This document shows, piece after piece, positions 17,113 through 25,723 of a DNA stretch of 64,000 nt. Positions within the stretch are counted from its first letter, which is position 1; every line of letters starts with the position of its first letter. Origin of the DNA: Chitinophagaceae bacterium (GTDB lineage: Bacteria > Bacteroidota > Bacteroidia > Chitinophagales > Chitinophagaceae); NCBI GenBank assembly GCA_947447825.1, contig CANFLL010000001.1, positions 1-64,000 of the forward strand, in the 5' to 3' direction. The notes beneath the pieces were generated by a model. The model was not told where the DNA came from and did no database searches. It saw nothing but the letters and a program-made list of their open reading frames with translations. The position numbers and the translations under genes were made by a program.

Positions 17113-17390
17113 GTTTCATAACGCACAATTTGGTACTTGTGCTGGCAAAGTTCCTTTCAATCTGCCCATTCATCAGGTATTTAAGAGCCGAATATATATT
17201 TTAAAATACAAAAAACTTATATGCTCTCCATCTATTCTTATTAAATTAGTGGTATGCTTTAGTTAAGCCAAAACTGTCAAAAAAGTAGATGAAAGCAATG
17301 ATTTCTCCCCAATTTTTAATTTTTGTATTAAAATTGTACTAGTTTGCTTCATTTCTTTTACTTTTACCACTACCAAATAAACCCAATAGA

Positions 17391-17894
17391 ATGGCTGATA
17401 GAAATTATGTTTTAACAAAAGAAGTAGCTGAACAGAAACTACAAAGACTGGCTTTGGAAGTTGCGGAGAATCTGGAAGGCGATAATGCAGAACTGATAAT
17501 TATAGGTATTAGGAATAGCGGAAAAGTAGTTGCAGAAAAAATAGGTGCTTTATTGAAAGGTCATCTCAATGTGCCCATTAAAATTGTTTCTGTGATTCTA
17601 AATAAACAAATGCCGAAGGAAGTTTTTATTAGTGAACCGAATATTGATTTCAATAATAAAAATGTTATTGTGATGGATGATGTTGTTAATAGTGGCAAAA
17701 CGTTGCTTTATGCTTTGAGACCATTATTATATTTTCAGCCAAAAAAAATTCAAACATTGGTTTTAGTGGAAAGGTTACATAAACTTTTTCCTATAAAATC
17801 AGATTACATCGGGCTTACTATTGCCACTACATTAGAAGCCAACATTTTAGTTGAAACAAAAGATGGCGAAATTGTTGGGGCATATATAGAGTAA
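17391..17894 (+). CDS. PyrR-like phosphoribosyltransferase
   Basis: A 167-residue type I phosphoribosyltransferase. The PRPP-binding motif is VIVMDDVVNSGKTLLYAL (about residues 90-107), and GIRNSGKVVAEKI is the upstream loop. The C-terminal half (LVERLHKLFPIKSDYIGLTIATTL, shown here as ERLHKLFPIKSDYIG and TIATTLEANILVE) follows the PyrR pattern (R.LP...DYVG..I.T). PyrR proteins are UMP-sensing attenuators with weak uracil phosphoribosyltransferase activity. No pyr gene lies next to it, so whether it regulates or only salvages is open. The length (167) is close to PyrR. Confidence 0.82.
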   Translation: MADRNYVLTKEVAEQKLQRLALEVAENLEGDNAELIIIGIRNSGKVVAEKIGALLKGHLNVPIKIVSVILNKQMPKEVFISEPNIDFNNKNVIVMDDVVNSGKTLLYALRPLLYFQPKKIQTLVLVERLHKLFPIKSDYIGLTIATTLEANILVETKDGEIVGAYIE

Positions 17895-17982
17895 TTGTTA
17901 GTTATTAGTGGTTAGTTGTTAGTGTAAAGTTTAATAAACAAATAGCTAATAACTAACCATTAATAACTAACCACTAATAATT
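17895..17982. repeat. Inverted-repeat spacer of TTAGTT words
   Basis: The words TTAGTTATTAGTGGTTAG on the left and CTAATAACTAACCATTAAT on the right can pair imperfectly. Same vocabulary as 12034-12120. Confidence 0.75.
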
Positions 17983-18003
17983 AAATAATTAATAACTAGA
18001 AAT

Positions 18004-19731
18004 ATGAATGCTGCTACTTCAGAAAAAGTACAAGTTTGGCTCAAGGGTAACTATGATGAAGCCACAAAAGAAATAATAAGAGGTTTAGAAAAAGAAAACC
18101 CAACTGAACTAGAAGAAAGCTTTTATGCCAACTTAGAATTTGGTACAGGAGGTTTACGTGGAATAATGGGTGTAGGCACAAACCGTATGAATAAATATAC
18201 GGTAGGTATGGCTACCCAAGGGTTTTCGAACTATTTAAGAAAAGCTTTTGGAGAGGAAGAAATTAAAGTGGCAGTAGCACATGATAGTCGCAACAATAGC
18301 CGCTTTTTTGCTGAAACAACTGCTTCTATTTTTGCTGCTAATGGCATTAAAGTGTTTTTATTCGAAGCACTTCGCCCCACTCCAGAACTAAGCTTTGCCA
18401 TCAGACACCTTGGTTGCAAAGCTGGTGTGGTTTGTACTGCAAGCCATAATCCAAAAGAATACAATGGCTATAAAGCTTATTGGGATGATGGTGGACAATT
18501 AGTGCCTCCCCATGATAAAAATGTTATTACAGAAGTGGAAGCTATAGTTTCTGTTGATGACATTAAGTTTACTGGTGGAGAAGCTAACATTACCATCATT
18601 GGTAAAGAATTGGATGATGCCTACATTGAAATGGCAAAAGGACTGAGTGTTTACCCTGAAGTGATTGCTAAAGAACATGATCTTAAAATTGTATATACAC
18701 CAATTCATGGCACTGGTATCACTTTGGTTCCAAAAGTGCTTGCAGCTTTTGGCTTCACTAATGTAAATATTGTTGAAGAGCAAGCAACGCCTGATGGAAA
18801 CTTTCCAACAGTAGCTTATCCAAACCCAGAAGAAACCGCTACTATGAGTATCGGTTTGGCAAAAGCTAAGGAATTGGATGCTGACATACTTTGTGGAACA
18901 GATCCTGATGCTGACCGTGTAGGTGTGGGCGTTAAAAACCACAAGGGCGAATGGGTGCTTATGAATGGCAACCAAACGGCTGTTCTTGCTTTTGCGTACA
19001 TTATTGAAGCTAGAAAAAGTAAGGGAATTGCTAAACAAAATGACATGGTTGTTACCACCATCGTTACTACCGAAATGATTAATGAAATAGCAAGACAAAA
19101 TAATGTTGGTTGCTATAATGTATTGACTGGATTTAAATGGATTGCAGAAAAGATTAAAGAACTTGATGGTAAAGAAAACTATGTAATTGGAGGGGAAGAA
19201 AGCTTTGGATTGATGATTGGCGATCAAGTTCGTGATAAAGATGCTGTAACTGCTGTGGCAATTATGTGCGAAATGGCTGCTTATGAAAAAACAAAGGGAA
19301 GAACCTTGTTTGATAAATTAATAGACCTTTATATTCAATATGGGTTTTATTATGAAACCTTAATCAGCATTACCAAAAAGGGGATGAATGGTCAGAAAGA
19401 AATTGCTGATATGATGACAGGTTATCGCGAGAATCCTCCAGCAACCATTAATGGAAGCAAGGTTGTTCAGTTGTTAGATTATCAATTGCAAATTGGAAAG
19501 AACTTAATTACTGGATTGTCTCACCCAATCACATTGCCTAAGAGTAATGTATTGCAATTTGTTACCGAAGATGGAAGTAAGATTTCTGCAAGACCTAGTG
19601 GCACTGAACCTAAGATTAAATTTTATTTTAGCGTAAACACAACGTTGGCAAACAAAGAAGAATTTGATGAGAAGTATGCTGCTTTGAAAGATAAAATTGC
19701 AGCCATCATCGAAGAACTTCAACTGAAATAG
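18004..19731 (+). CDS. Phosphoglucomutase/phosphomannomutase family
   Basis: A 575-residue alpha-D-phosphohexomutase, matching the long (PgcA-like) Bacteroidota form. Active-site serine S147 is in TASHNPKEYNGYK. The Mg-binding loop is DPDADRVGVG. The sugar-specificity loop is GGEESFG, and the phosphate-binding loop is RPSGTEPKIKFY near the C-terminus. All four landmarks are intact, so it should interconvert hexose 1- and 6-phosphates for glycogen, lipopolysaccharide or nucleotide-sugar synthesis. Which hexose is preferred cannot be read from the sequence. It appears to be a single-gene transcript. Confidence 0.95.
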   Translation: MNAATSEKVQVWLKGNYDEATKEIIRGLEKENPTELEESFYANLEFGTGGLRGIMGVGTNRMNKYTVGMATQGFSNYLRKAFGEEEIKVAVAHDSRNNSRFFAETTASIFAANGIKVFLFEALRPTPELSFAIRHLGCKAGVVCTASHNPKEYNGYKAYWDDGGQLVPPHDKNVITEVEAIVSVDDIKFTGGEANITIIGKELDDAYIEMAKGLSVYPEVIAKEHDLKIVYTPIHGTGITLVPKVLAAFGFTNVNIVEEQATPDGNFPTVAYPNPEETATMSIGLAKAKELDADILCGTDPDADRVGVGVKNHKGEWVLMNGNQTAVLAFAYIIEARKSKGIAKQNDMVVTTIVTTEMINEIARQNNVGCYNVLTGFKWIAEKIKELDGKENYVIGGEESFGLMIGDQVRDKDAVTAVAIMCEMAAYEKTKGRTLFDKLIDLYIQYGFYYETLISITKKGMNGQKEIADMMTGYRENPPATINGSKVVQLLDYQLQIGKNLITGLSHPITLPKSNVLQFVTEDGSKISARPSGTEPKIKFYFSVNTTLANKEEFDEKYAALKDKIAAIIEELQLK

Positions 19732-19765
19732 CAATAATATTGCCTTTGAGGCAAAAACAAATTCT

Positions 19766-19833
19766 AAGAAGCACAAAGAGTTTATTGGTAAGATACTGTA
19801 GGTATTTTTAATTAAACTTTCTTTGTGCTTCTT
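19766..19833. repeat. Inverted repeat after phosphohexomutase gene
   Basis: AAGAAGCACAAAGA (19766-19779) and TCTTTGTGCTTCTT (19820-19833) are exact reverse complements, with a 40-nt intervening stretch. The words belong to the widespread 'cacaaag' intergenic vocabulary, as at 33291-33422. Confidence 0.88.
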
Positions 19834-20004
19834 CGTTTGTAACTAATATGGAGGTGTTTTAACTAGAAAATGCACTAAGGATTTTACAAAGAACATGAAT
19901 ATTGTGTACTATCTTGTTATGAAGTGCCAGTGGGAAATTTTGTCCTTAGTTTTTTCTTCTTAACCCATAATTGCTAACAAGCCTTTGAATAAAAAAATTG
20001 CTAT

Positions 20005-20985
20005 ATGTTAAAAGAAATCAGGTGGGGTATTTTAGGTGCTGGCAGAATAGCAAACGATTTTTGTACTGCCATTAATTTTACAGAAGGATCAACTGTTTAT
20101 GCAGTAGCCTCACGTAGTGAAGAATCTGGGAAGGCATTTGCTGTTAAACACAAGGCGACCGTTTATTACGACAACTATCTTTCCTTAGTAAATGATGCAA
20201 ATGTGGATGTGATATACATAGCCACGCCACACCCATTTCATTTTGAGCAAGCAAAGTTTTGCTTAAACCATAACAAACCTGTGCTTTGCGAAAAGCCAAT
20301 ATGCATGAATCATCAACAAGTTTTAGAATTAGTTGAACTGGCTACAAAAAACAAGTTGTTTATAATGGAAGCCATGTGGACATCATGTATGCCTTTTATG
20401 AATTCAATTAAAGAGATTATCAATGCTGGCATCATTGGTGAGTTACAATACCTTCATTCTAGTTTATGTTTTACTGCACCACACAATTATGAAGATCGGC
20501 TTTACAACAAAGCATTGGGTGGCGGATCTGTTTTAGACGTAGGCGTTTATGTGCTATCGTTTGCTACTAATATTTTAGGCACACCTTCTGGCATGAAATC
20601 GTTGGTTACTATGGCTTCTACTGGCGTTGATGCCTCTGCCAACATCATCCTTCAATATCCAAATGGAGTTACCGCTCATTTATTGTCATCCATTGCCATC
20701 ACCACTCCACAAGAATGCTCGATTGTAGGCACAAAAGGTAGAATTTATGTGAAAGAACCTATGTATAAAGCAACGGAATTCACGCTTTCATTACATAATG
20801 GCGAAACAAAAACTTATTTATATCCTCATTTGTGTAATGGTTTCGAATATGAAATTAAAGAAGTGGTGAATTGCATTCATCATGGATTTTTGCAAAGTGA
20901 AAAAGTGCCGCATACACAATCATTAATTGTAAGCAAATTGATGGATGAGATTCTACATGATGCAGGCATAGATTATGGCATTTAG
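20005..20985 (+). CDS. Gfo/Idh/MocA-family oxidoreductase
   Basis: A 326-residue NAD(P)-dependent oxidoreductase. The N-terminal Rossmann motif is WGILGAGRIANDF. The catalytic-region EKP motif is in VLCEKPICMNHQQ, and the C-terminal alpha/beta domain begins at EAMWTSCMPFM. The family acts on sugars, inositols or pyrroles; this subgroup resembles dimeric dihydrodiol/1,5-anhydrofructose-type dehydrogenases (GGGSVLDVGVYVLSFA). The substrate is not deducible. It stands alone between the phosphohexomutase and pcm. Confidence 0.9.
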   Translation: MLKEIRWGILGAGRIANDFCTAINFTEGSTVYAVASRSEESGKAFAVKHKATVYYDNYLSLVNDANVDVIYIATPHPFHFEQAKFCLNHNKPVLCEKPICMNHQQVLELVELATKNKLFIMEAMWTSCMPFMNSIKEIINAGIIGELQYLHSSLCFTAPHNYEDRLYNKALGGGSVLDVGVYVLSFATNILGTPSGMKSLVTMASTGVDASANIILQYPNGVTAHLLSSIAITTPQECSIVGTKGRIYVKEPMYKATEFTLSLHNGETKTYLYPHLCNGFEYEIKEVVNCIHHGFLQSEKVPHTQSLIVSKLMDEILHDAGIDYGI

Positions 20986-21075
20986 TAAATATGTCGTTAG
21001 TAAAAACAAGATTTATTTGTTTTCTTTCCACTAAAGTAATTTAGGTAATCAGTACCCTTTAAGTTTGTAAAAATT

Positions 21076-21729
21076 ATGAGGATATACGAGGATACATACC
21101 AACATAAGGGCTTACGCAAACAATTAATTGAAACTTTAAAGGGCAAGGGAATAACTAGTCAGGAAGTGTTGAATGCCATCAATAGCATACCACGTCATTA
21201 TTTTTTGGATAGTGCATTCGATAAAATTGCTTATGAAGACAGGGCATTTCCAATTGGTGAAGGTCAAACCATATCTCAGCCATACACCGTTGCTTTTCAA
21301 ACACAGTTATTGGAGGTTAAACGAAACGAGAAAGTGTTGGAGATTGGTTCTGGTAGTTTATATCAGACCACTGTTCTGCTGGAATTGGGTGCAAAAGTTT
21401 ATACCATAGAAAGACAAAAAAATCTGTTTGAAAAACATAAGCACTATTATTTCAAGAATAAATACCTCAATATAAAATTTTTTTATGGCGATGGATTCGA
21501 AGGACTACCCACTTATGGTCCATTCGATAAAATATTAATTACTGCTGCGGCTCCTTTTATTCCACCAAAGCTTATTGATCAATTGCGAATAGGAGGTATG
21601 ATGGTTTTACCTGTTGATGAAGGTGAACAACAAAGAATGCTTCGAATTACCAAACTTTCAGATGGCAGTTTACAAGAAGAATCTTTCCACAATTTTTCTT
21701 TTGTACCTATGCTAACAGGCAAAAACTAA
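21076..21729 (+). CDS. pcm: Protein-L-isoaspartate O-methyltransferase
   Basis: A 217-residue SAM-dependent enzyme that methylates L-isoaspartyl residues for repair of aged proteins. Diagnostic pieces are GEGQTISQPYTVAFQ (substrate/SAM loop), VLEIGSGSLYQTTVLLELG (SAM motif I), VYTIERQ and the late FDKILITAAAP. Motif I normally reads GTGSGYQ; here it is GSGSLYQ, a mild change. It is followed by a terminator shared with the convergent gene. Confidence 0.93.
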   Translation: MRIYEDTYQHKGLRKQLIETLKGKGITSQEVLNAINSIPRHYFLDSAFDKIAYEDRAFPIGEGQTISQPYTVAFQTQLLEVKRNEKVLEIGSGSLYQTTVLLELGAKVYTIERQKNLFEKHKHYYFKNKYLNIKFFYGDGFEGLPTYGPFDKILITAAAPFIPPKLIDQLRIGGMMVLPVDEGEQQRMLRITKLSDGSLQEESFHNFSFVPMLTGKN

Positions 21730-21764
21730 AAAAGCAGCCACCTTTTAAAGAGTAGCTGCTTTTT
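21729..21764. terminator. Bidirectional terminator between convergent genes
   Basis: AAAAAAGCAGC and GCTGCTTTTT pair with a short internal mismatch and a 10-nt loop. There is a T-run on both strands, so it can stop pcm (plus) and the 133-residue gene (minus). Confidence 0.85.
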
Positions 21765-21783
21765 GTGCTGACGATTTATAAAA

Positions 21784-22185
21784 CTAGTCTGCCGTTAGAT
21801 GAACCTTCGTCATGTCGTAATATTGATTTTGCAATTCATGCACAAACTTCACATGAGGATTGTGCCGTTTATCCTCCCTATACCACATTTCAAAATGAGA
21901 GAAGTCATCATGAAGCGTTGGGGTTACAATTCTGAAAGCACCTTTCATGTACTTCACGGAACCATCTTCAACCATGGTAGGCTGAAAATTCATTTTTAAA
22001 AGTGATTGAATGGTGAGGGGGATTGGAAACAGTTGCTCAGGATCGAACCAAAAATCCTGTACTTCAGTTAAAACCTGCACTAAATGCTGATCTTTTTGAA
22101 GGCCAATTACTTCGCCATCCCAGCGTTTTCCTTCATACTCGGCTTGTACATAATCGCCGATTTTAATGTCATTAAACTTAATCAT
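21784..22185 (-). CDS. Small protein with Tudor/KOW-like N-terminus
   Basis: A 133-residue protein. Residues about 1-55 (IKIGDYVQAEYEGKRWDGEV, then QVLTEVQDFWFDPEQLFPIP) resemble an SH3-like Tudor/KOW fold. It is followed by the PIPLTIQSLLKMNF motif, recurrent in small Bacteroidota proteins (often PIPLTEEILLKCGF). The C-terminal half ends VKFVHELQNQYYDMT, typical of the same group. The function is unknown. Such proteins are common in mobile or phage-related regions of Bacteroidota, but nothing else here indicates a prophage. Confidence 0.75.
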   Translation of the reverse strand: MIKFNDIKIGDYVQAEYEGKRWDGEVIGLQKDQHLVQVLTEVQDFWFDPEQLFPIPLTIQSLLKMNFQPTMVEDGSVKYMKGAFRIVTPTLHDDFSHFEMWYREDKRHNPHVKFVHELQNQYYDMTKVHLTAD

Positions 22186-22306
22186 AATGGTAGCAATTTA
22201 TTTGAAATTCAAGGTAAGGAAAATTGTTTACTATTTAATGATTTTAATGAAAAAAGTAATCCACAATTAATGCTAAACGTCTCAATACAAGCTTTCTACA
22301 ATATGC

Positions 22307-22382
22307 AAAAAAGAAGCCCTTGTAAAAACAAGGGCCGAAACATGAGAAAATTCTACTGTACCATTTTGCTCTAAACTAAAGA
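22307..22382 (-). ncRNA. Candidate small RNA, about 76 nt
   Basis: On the minus strand, a -7-like box CACTTTTG (22387-22394, one base from TAnnTTTG) is followed by a short CTCT/AGAG hairpin. Then comes an unpaired A/U-rich stretch (GTACAGTAGAATTTTCTCATG) given here as GTACAGTAGAATTTT plus CTCATG, and a perfect terminator: GCCCTTGT and ACAAGGGC, 4-nt loop, then TTCTTTTTT. No gene upstream on that strand needs this terminator. Promoter, single-stranded middle and terminator together suit a free-standing sRNA. I cannot match it to a known family. Confidence 0.5.
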
Positions 22383-22535
22383 GATACAAAAGTGAGTTGA
22401 TGTTGTTAAGCAATTATTAATTGCACATCAATTTAATGTTATGAAAAAAAATAGAATAGGGATTTTTCTCGATATTTCATTATTATCTAATTGTTAACTT
22501 ATTTTTTGTTTCTGCACACTTTGGATGGATACCTC

Positions 22536-22543
22536 TATTTTTG
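22536..22543 (+). promoter_or_regulatory. Promoter -7 box of DUF47-pit
   Basis: TATTTTTG matches TAnnTTTG exactly, 20 bp before the ATG at 22563, giving a leader of only about 13 nt. Confidence 0.65.
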
Positions 22544-22562
22544 TCGCATAAACTAGTCACAA

Positions 22563-23210
22563 ATGGGATTAAATACAATTGGCAGTTTCTTTATGCCGAA
22601 GAATAAAATTTTCTATGAATTGTTTGAGCAGGTAGCAGATACAGTAGTAGAAATGGCAGGAGTATTGAAGAAAATAGTGGCTGAACCTGATCGTGATAAA
22701 CGAGCCCCACTCATTAAATATGTTGAAGACCTTGAACATAAAAACGACGATCATACCCACAGACTCTTCACAGAGTTGGGTAGAAATTTTATTACCCCAT
22801 TCGATCGAGAAGACATACATTACCTTGCTACTTCTTTGGATGACATTTGTGATTTCATCTACAGTTCAGTTAAAAAAATAAACTTCTACAATATTAATCC
22901 TAGTGATCCTGGCATTCAAAGAATGGCGGAATTGATAGATTTAGGTTGTAAGGAAATTAAAACGGCTGTTTATGGCTTGAGGGATATGAACAACCTCCGC
23001 AGAATGACTGAAGCTTTAGTAAAAGTAAATAGCATTGAAAACCAAGCTGATGATGTGTTCGATCAATCTATTGAAAAATTGTTCGAAACAGAACCTGATG
23101 CAAAAGAAGTAATTAAGAAAAGGGAAATTTATCAAGCACTAGAAATCGCTACAGACAAGTGTGAGGATGCTGCTAATGTTATTGAAAGTATTATCATTAA
23201 ATACTCTTAA
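22563..23210 (+). CDS. DUF47 (PhoU-like) Pit accessory protein
   Basis: A 215-residue helical protein of the DUF47/PhoU-like family, usually encoded directly before a Pit-type phosphate transporter, as here (51 bp to the annotated ORF, 75 bp to the likelier start). Conserved family stretches are FYELFEQVADTVVEMAGVL, FITPFDREDIHYLATSLDDI and EIYQALEIATDKCEDAANVI (each within 20 residues). Family members are thought to couple metal/phosphate status to the transporter. This is an operon with the next gene; it has an exact -7 box and a very short leader. Confidence 0.92.
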   Translation: MGLNTIGSFFMPKNKIFYELFEQVADTVVEMAGVLKKIVAEPDRDKRAPLIKYVEDLEHKNDDHTHRLFTELGRNFITPFDREDIHYLATSLDDICDFIYSSVKKINFYNINPSDPGIQRMAELIDLGCKEIKTAVYGLRDMNNLRRMTEALVKVNSIENQADDVFDQSIEKLFETEPDAKEVIKKREIYQALEIATDKCEDAANVIESIIIKYS

Positions 23211-23285
23211 TTGGTTTACTCTTCTTGTTAATATCCTCTGATTAGGTATTGACGGATTGAATTGAATCAAAAATTAACTACCCTT

Positions 23286-24326
23286 ATGTGCACGTTACTA
23301 ATTGTTATAATAGTACTTTCTTTTATTTTCGACTTTATAAATGGTTTTCACGACTCTGCTAATTCCATTGCTACAATCGTTTCTACCAAAGTGTTAACCC
23401 CATTTCAGGCTGTTGTGTGGGCAGCTTTCTTCAATTTTGCTGCCTTCTTCATTTCAAAATATGTTTACCATGAGTTTGGAATTGGAAACACAGTTGCAAA
23501 ATGGGTAACTCCTGAGTTTGTGAACCTACAAGTGATTTTAGCTGGAATTATAGCTGCCATCATCTGGAATTTAATTACTTGGTGGTTTGGTATTCCGTCT
23601 AGTTCTTCGCACACTTTAATGGGCGGCTTTGTAGGAGCAGCTTTGGTTCATGCAGGTGGACTTAGCATTAATAATCATGATGTAATTAATTATGCTAAAG
23701 TAGTTCCTACATTCTTGTTTATCTTTTTGGCTCCATTGATTGGAATGATAATAGCTTTTTTTATCACGGTAATGATTGTTCATATCTGCAAAAAGAGTAA
23801 CCCTTATAAAGCAGATAAGTGGTTTAAAAAATTACAATTGCTTTCTAGTGCTGCATTTAGTTTAGGTCATGGAGGTAATGATGCCCAAAAGGTAATGGGC
23901 ATTATTGGTGCAGCAATCATATTTTATCAAGGTACTTTGGGCCATAAATTAACCTTCAATGAATTTGCTGACCAGTATCCTTGGGTGCCTTTTTGTAGTT
24001 TCTTGGCAATAGCACTAGGTACACTTAGTGGTGGCTGGAAGATTGTGAAAACAATGGGAACAAAAATTACTAAAGTGACACCACTTGAAGGTGTTGCTGC
24101 CGAAACAGCAGGAGCTATTACTTTATTTTTAACTGAACACTTTAAAATCCCAGTTTCTACTACTCATACCATCACAGGGTCAATAATTGGTGTTGGAGCC
24201 ACAAAGCGTTTAAGTGCTGTGCGTTGGGGTGTAACTATTAATCTTTTGTGGGCATGGGTTATTACGATTCCTATTTCTGCTTTAATGGCTGGCATTATTT
24301 ACTACATACTCCATTTGGTTTTGTAA
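23286..24326 (+). CDS. Inorganic phosphate transporter, Pit family
   Basis: A 346-residue membrane protein (PiT/SLC20), with about 10 hydrophobic segments. The two inverted signature repeats are present: GFHDSANSIATIVST near the N-terminus and GGNDAQKVMGIIG in the centre. PVSTTHTITGSIIGVG occurs near the C-terminus, and a matching PSSSSHTLMGGFVGA in the first half. Pit carriers take up neutral metal-phosphate complexes with protons. The start was set at MCTLLIVIIVLSFIFDFING because this is where the family begins; a TTG at 23262 would add eight residues. A strong terminator follows. Confidence 0.94.
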   Translation: MCTLLIVIIVLSFIFDFINGFHDSANSIATIVSTKVLTPFQAVVWAAFFNFAAFFISKYVYHEFGIGNTVAKWVTPEFVNLQVILAGIIAAIIWNLITWWFGIPSSSSHTLMGGFVGAALVHAGGLSINNHDVINYAKVVPTFLFIFLAPLIGMIIAFFITVMIVHICKKSNPYKADKWFKKLQLLSSAAFSLGHGGNDAQKVMGIIGAAIIFYQGTLGHKLTFNEFADQYPWVPFCSFLAIALGTLSGGWKIVKTMGTKITKVTPLEGVAAETAGAITLFLTEHFKIPVSTTHTITGSIIGVGATKRLSAVRWGVTINLLWAWVITIPISALMAGIIYYILHLVL

Positions 24327-24658
24327 CATATTCTTGCCAATAAGGCAATCAGCATTTTATATAGGCTGTCTCAAAATTTATTTTTTGAGACAGCCTTTTT
24401 TTTACCAAGCTCTATTCGTTTAATTAATTTTCAAAAAAAAAGAGAATATTTTAATCGTAAAGTTCACAAAAATACAAGGAGGTTAAAGTGTCCTGCCCAT
24501 TTATGGTTAAGTTTAGCAACCATCAGTTCATGATAGAAGTAATGAACTAGAACCCTGAAATTTATTTGCATGTAACGAGTTACGGATTCACGGGATAGGT
24601 GAGCTTGATTTGAAACGCTTATTTTTGGTGATGTATAGGTATTTATGAACCGAAATCA
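24327..24658. other. Spacer between pit and the R-M module
   Basis: No gene is seen. It contains the pit terminator and a small dyad AGTTCAT...ATGAACT (24525-24548, 10-nt loop) lying 3' of the endonuclease gene. Confidence 0.6.
24363..24403 (+). terminator. Strong terminator after pit
   Basis: AGGCTGTCTCAAAA pairs perfectly with TTTTGAGACAGCCT across a short T/A loop and is followed by eight T. Confidence 0.95.
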
Positions 24659-25723
24659 TTAACCAAAAACAAGCTCTGTCAATATCTCTTTAATATCTAG
24701 ATGTTTCGCCCCCTGTATTTTCTTAGAGTGTTGAGCAACCAAAGTTATCCAATCGATTATTTTATTTTTGTCATTTGTCTTGGTTTCCCAATAGGCAGAA
24801 AGCTCATCTTTTGAGGTGTTCATTAAAATTTGAATAACATGCTGGATATTATCAAATAAGGTTAAAAACATTCTAGGTATATCCTTATAGAGTTTTTTAT
24901 TAATTAAGAAATTCCCTTTTCCACCAGCCGTAAATATATCTCTTACATTAGGACATACAACGGCTTCTCTTGTAACCAGCCAAATAGCAAGCCTTCCAAA
25001 TTTATCATTACTGTTGCCAAATAATTCTGGGAAATATACCATTGCCTTGTCCCTAAGTTCTCTTTTTTCATTCAAGCCTAGATTACTCCAAATTTTGATT
25101 ACTATGCTACTCGCTTTACTGTTGTTATCTTGATCCATCCACCATAGTTCTTCCCCAGGCTTAAGTTTAGTTTTGTAATAATCTACAATTGGCTTAATAG
25201 GATTTTCTTTTTTACGCAAAATATCATAAGGCATTTCAATTTTGTCAAAAATAGTTTTGCCCTGCTCTAAATTCATATCAATCAAATAACGAGGCGAGTG
25301 TGTGACAACTATTTCAGATAATACTTCTTCATAAGGGCGACAACGAAATTCAATTGGACTAGCCAGTTTAGCAAAGAGCATAAATATTCGCTCTACATCA
25401 TCCACACGTGTACCTTCAAAAACACTATTACCTGTTGTTTTCCAATGGTTTTGGGTAGTGGTTTTTACTTCAATTCCATAATATTTTTTTGCAACTAAAT
25501 CAGGAAACTTTTGTCCTCCAATTAGTTCAATTGAATTTTCAAAAACTGTTCCAACAGCTAAACTAGACATAATATCTCGTACATAAGGTTCTAAATTTCT
25601 ACCTAAAAGTGTCGAAACTGTTTTAGATGAATTCTTAGCGTGAATATTTAGTTCTACAACAGTTAAATTTAATAACGAATCAAATTCATTTCTTTTGGAC
25701 TCTGAATTTATGGATACAATCAT
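24659..25723 (-). CDS. Type II restriction endonuclease, PD-(D/E)XK
   Basis: A 354-residue protein with a PD-(D/E)XK nuclease core: PD at residues 74-75 in GGQKFPDLV, and E85-x-K87 in YYGIEVKTTT, spaced as in type II enzymes. Its start overlaps the stop of the methyltransferase gene by four bases, the usual coupling in R-M operons. The rest has no motif I can name, apart from a possible helical C-terminus. The recognition site is unknown; it must equal that of the partner cytosine methyltransferase. Confidence 0.85.
   Translation of the reverse strand: MIVSINSESKRNEFDSLLNLTVVELNIHAKNSSKTVSTLLGRNLEPYVRDIMSSLAVGTVFENSIELIGGQKFPDLVAKKYYGIEVKTTTQNHWKTTGNSVFEGTRVDDVERIFMLFAKLASPIEFRCRPYEEVLSEIVVTHSPRYLIDMNLEQGKTIFDKIEMPYDILRKKENPIKPIVDYYKTKLKPGEELWWMDQDNNSKASSIVIKIWSNLGLNEKRELRDKAMVYFPELFGNSNDKFGRLAIWLVTREAVVCPNVRDIFTAGGKGNFLINKKLYKDIPRMFLTLFDNIQHVIQILMNTSKDELSAYWETKTNDKNKIIDWITLVAQHSKKIQGAKHLDIKEILTELVFG

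Larger units (their letters stand above)
16810..17390. other. Spacer with terminator and array 2
   Basis: No gene is seen. The open frames here (for example 16889-17173) come only from the 42-nt repeats, whose period is a multiple of three. The space contains the terminator at 16842-16876 and the 21/42-nt array at 16903-17112. Confidence 0.8.
22186..22562. other. Divergent spacer with candidate sRNA
   Basis: No protein gene is supported. It contains the candidate small RNA at 22307-22382 (minus) and the -7 box of the DUF47 gene at 22536-22543 (plus); the rest is AT-rich. Confidence 0.7.

Noticed and set aside
16889-17173. Minus-strand frame giving 14-residue repeats (TDPFNDETERFCHK-like)
   Set aside because: It is explained by array 2: 42 nt is a multiple of three, so any frame stays open. 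Both strands and several frames are open, and no gene-like start exists.
18499-19227. Long minus-strand frame opposite the phosphohexomutase
   Set aside because: A shadow of a well-conserved gene, with Phe/Cys/His-rich low-quality translation.
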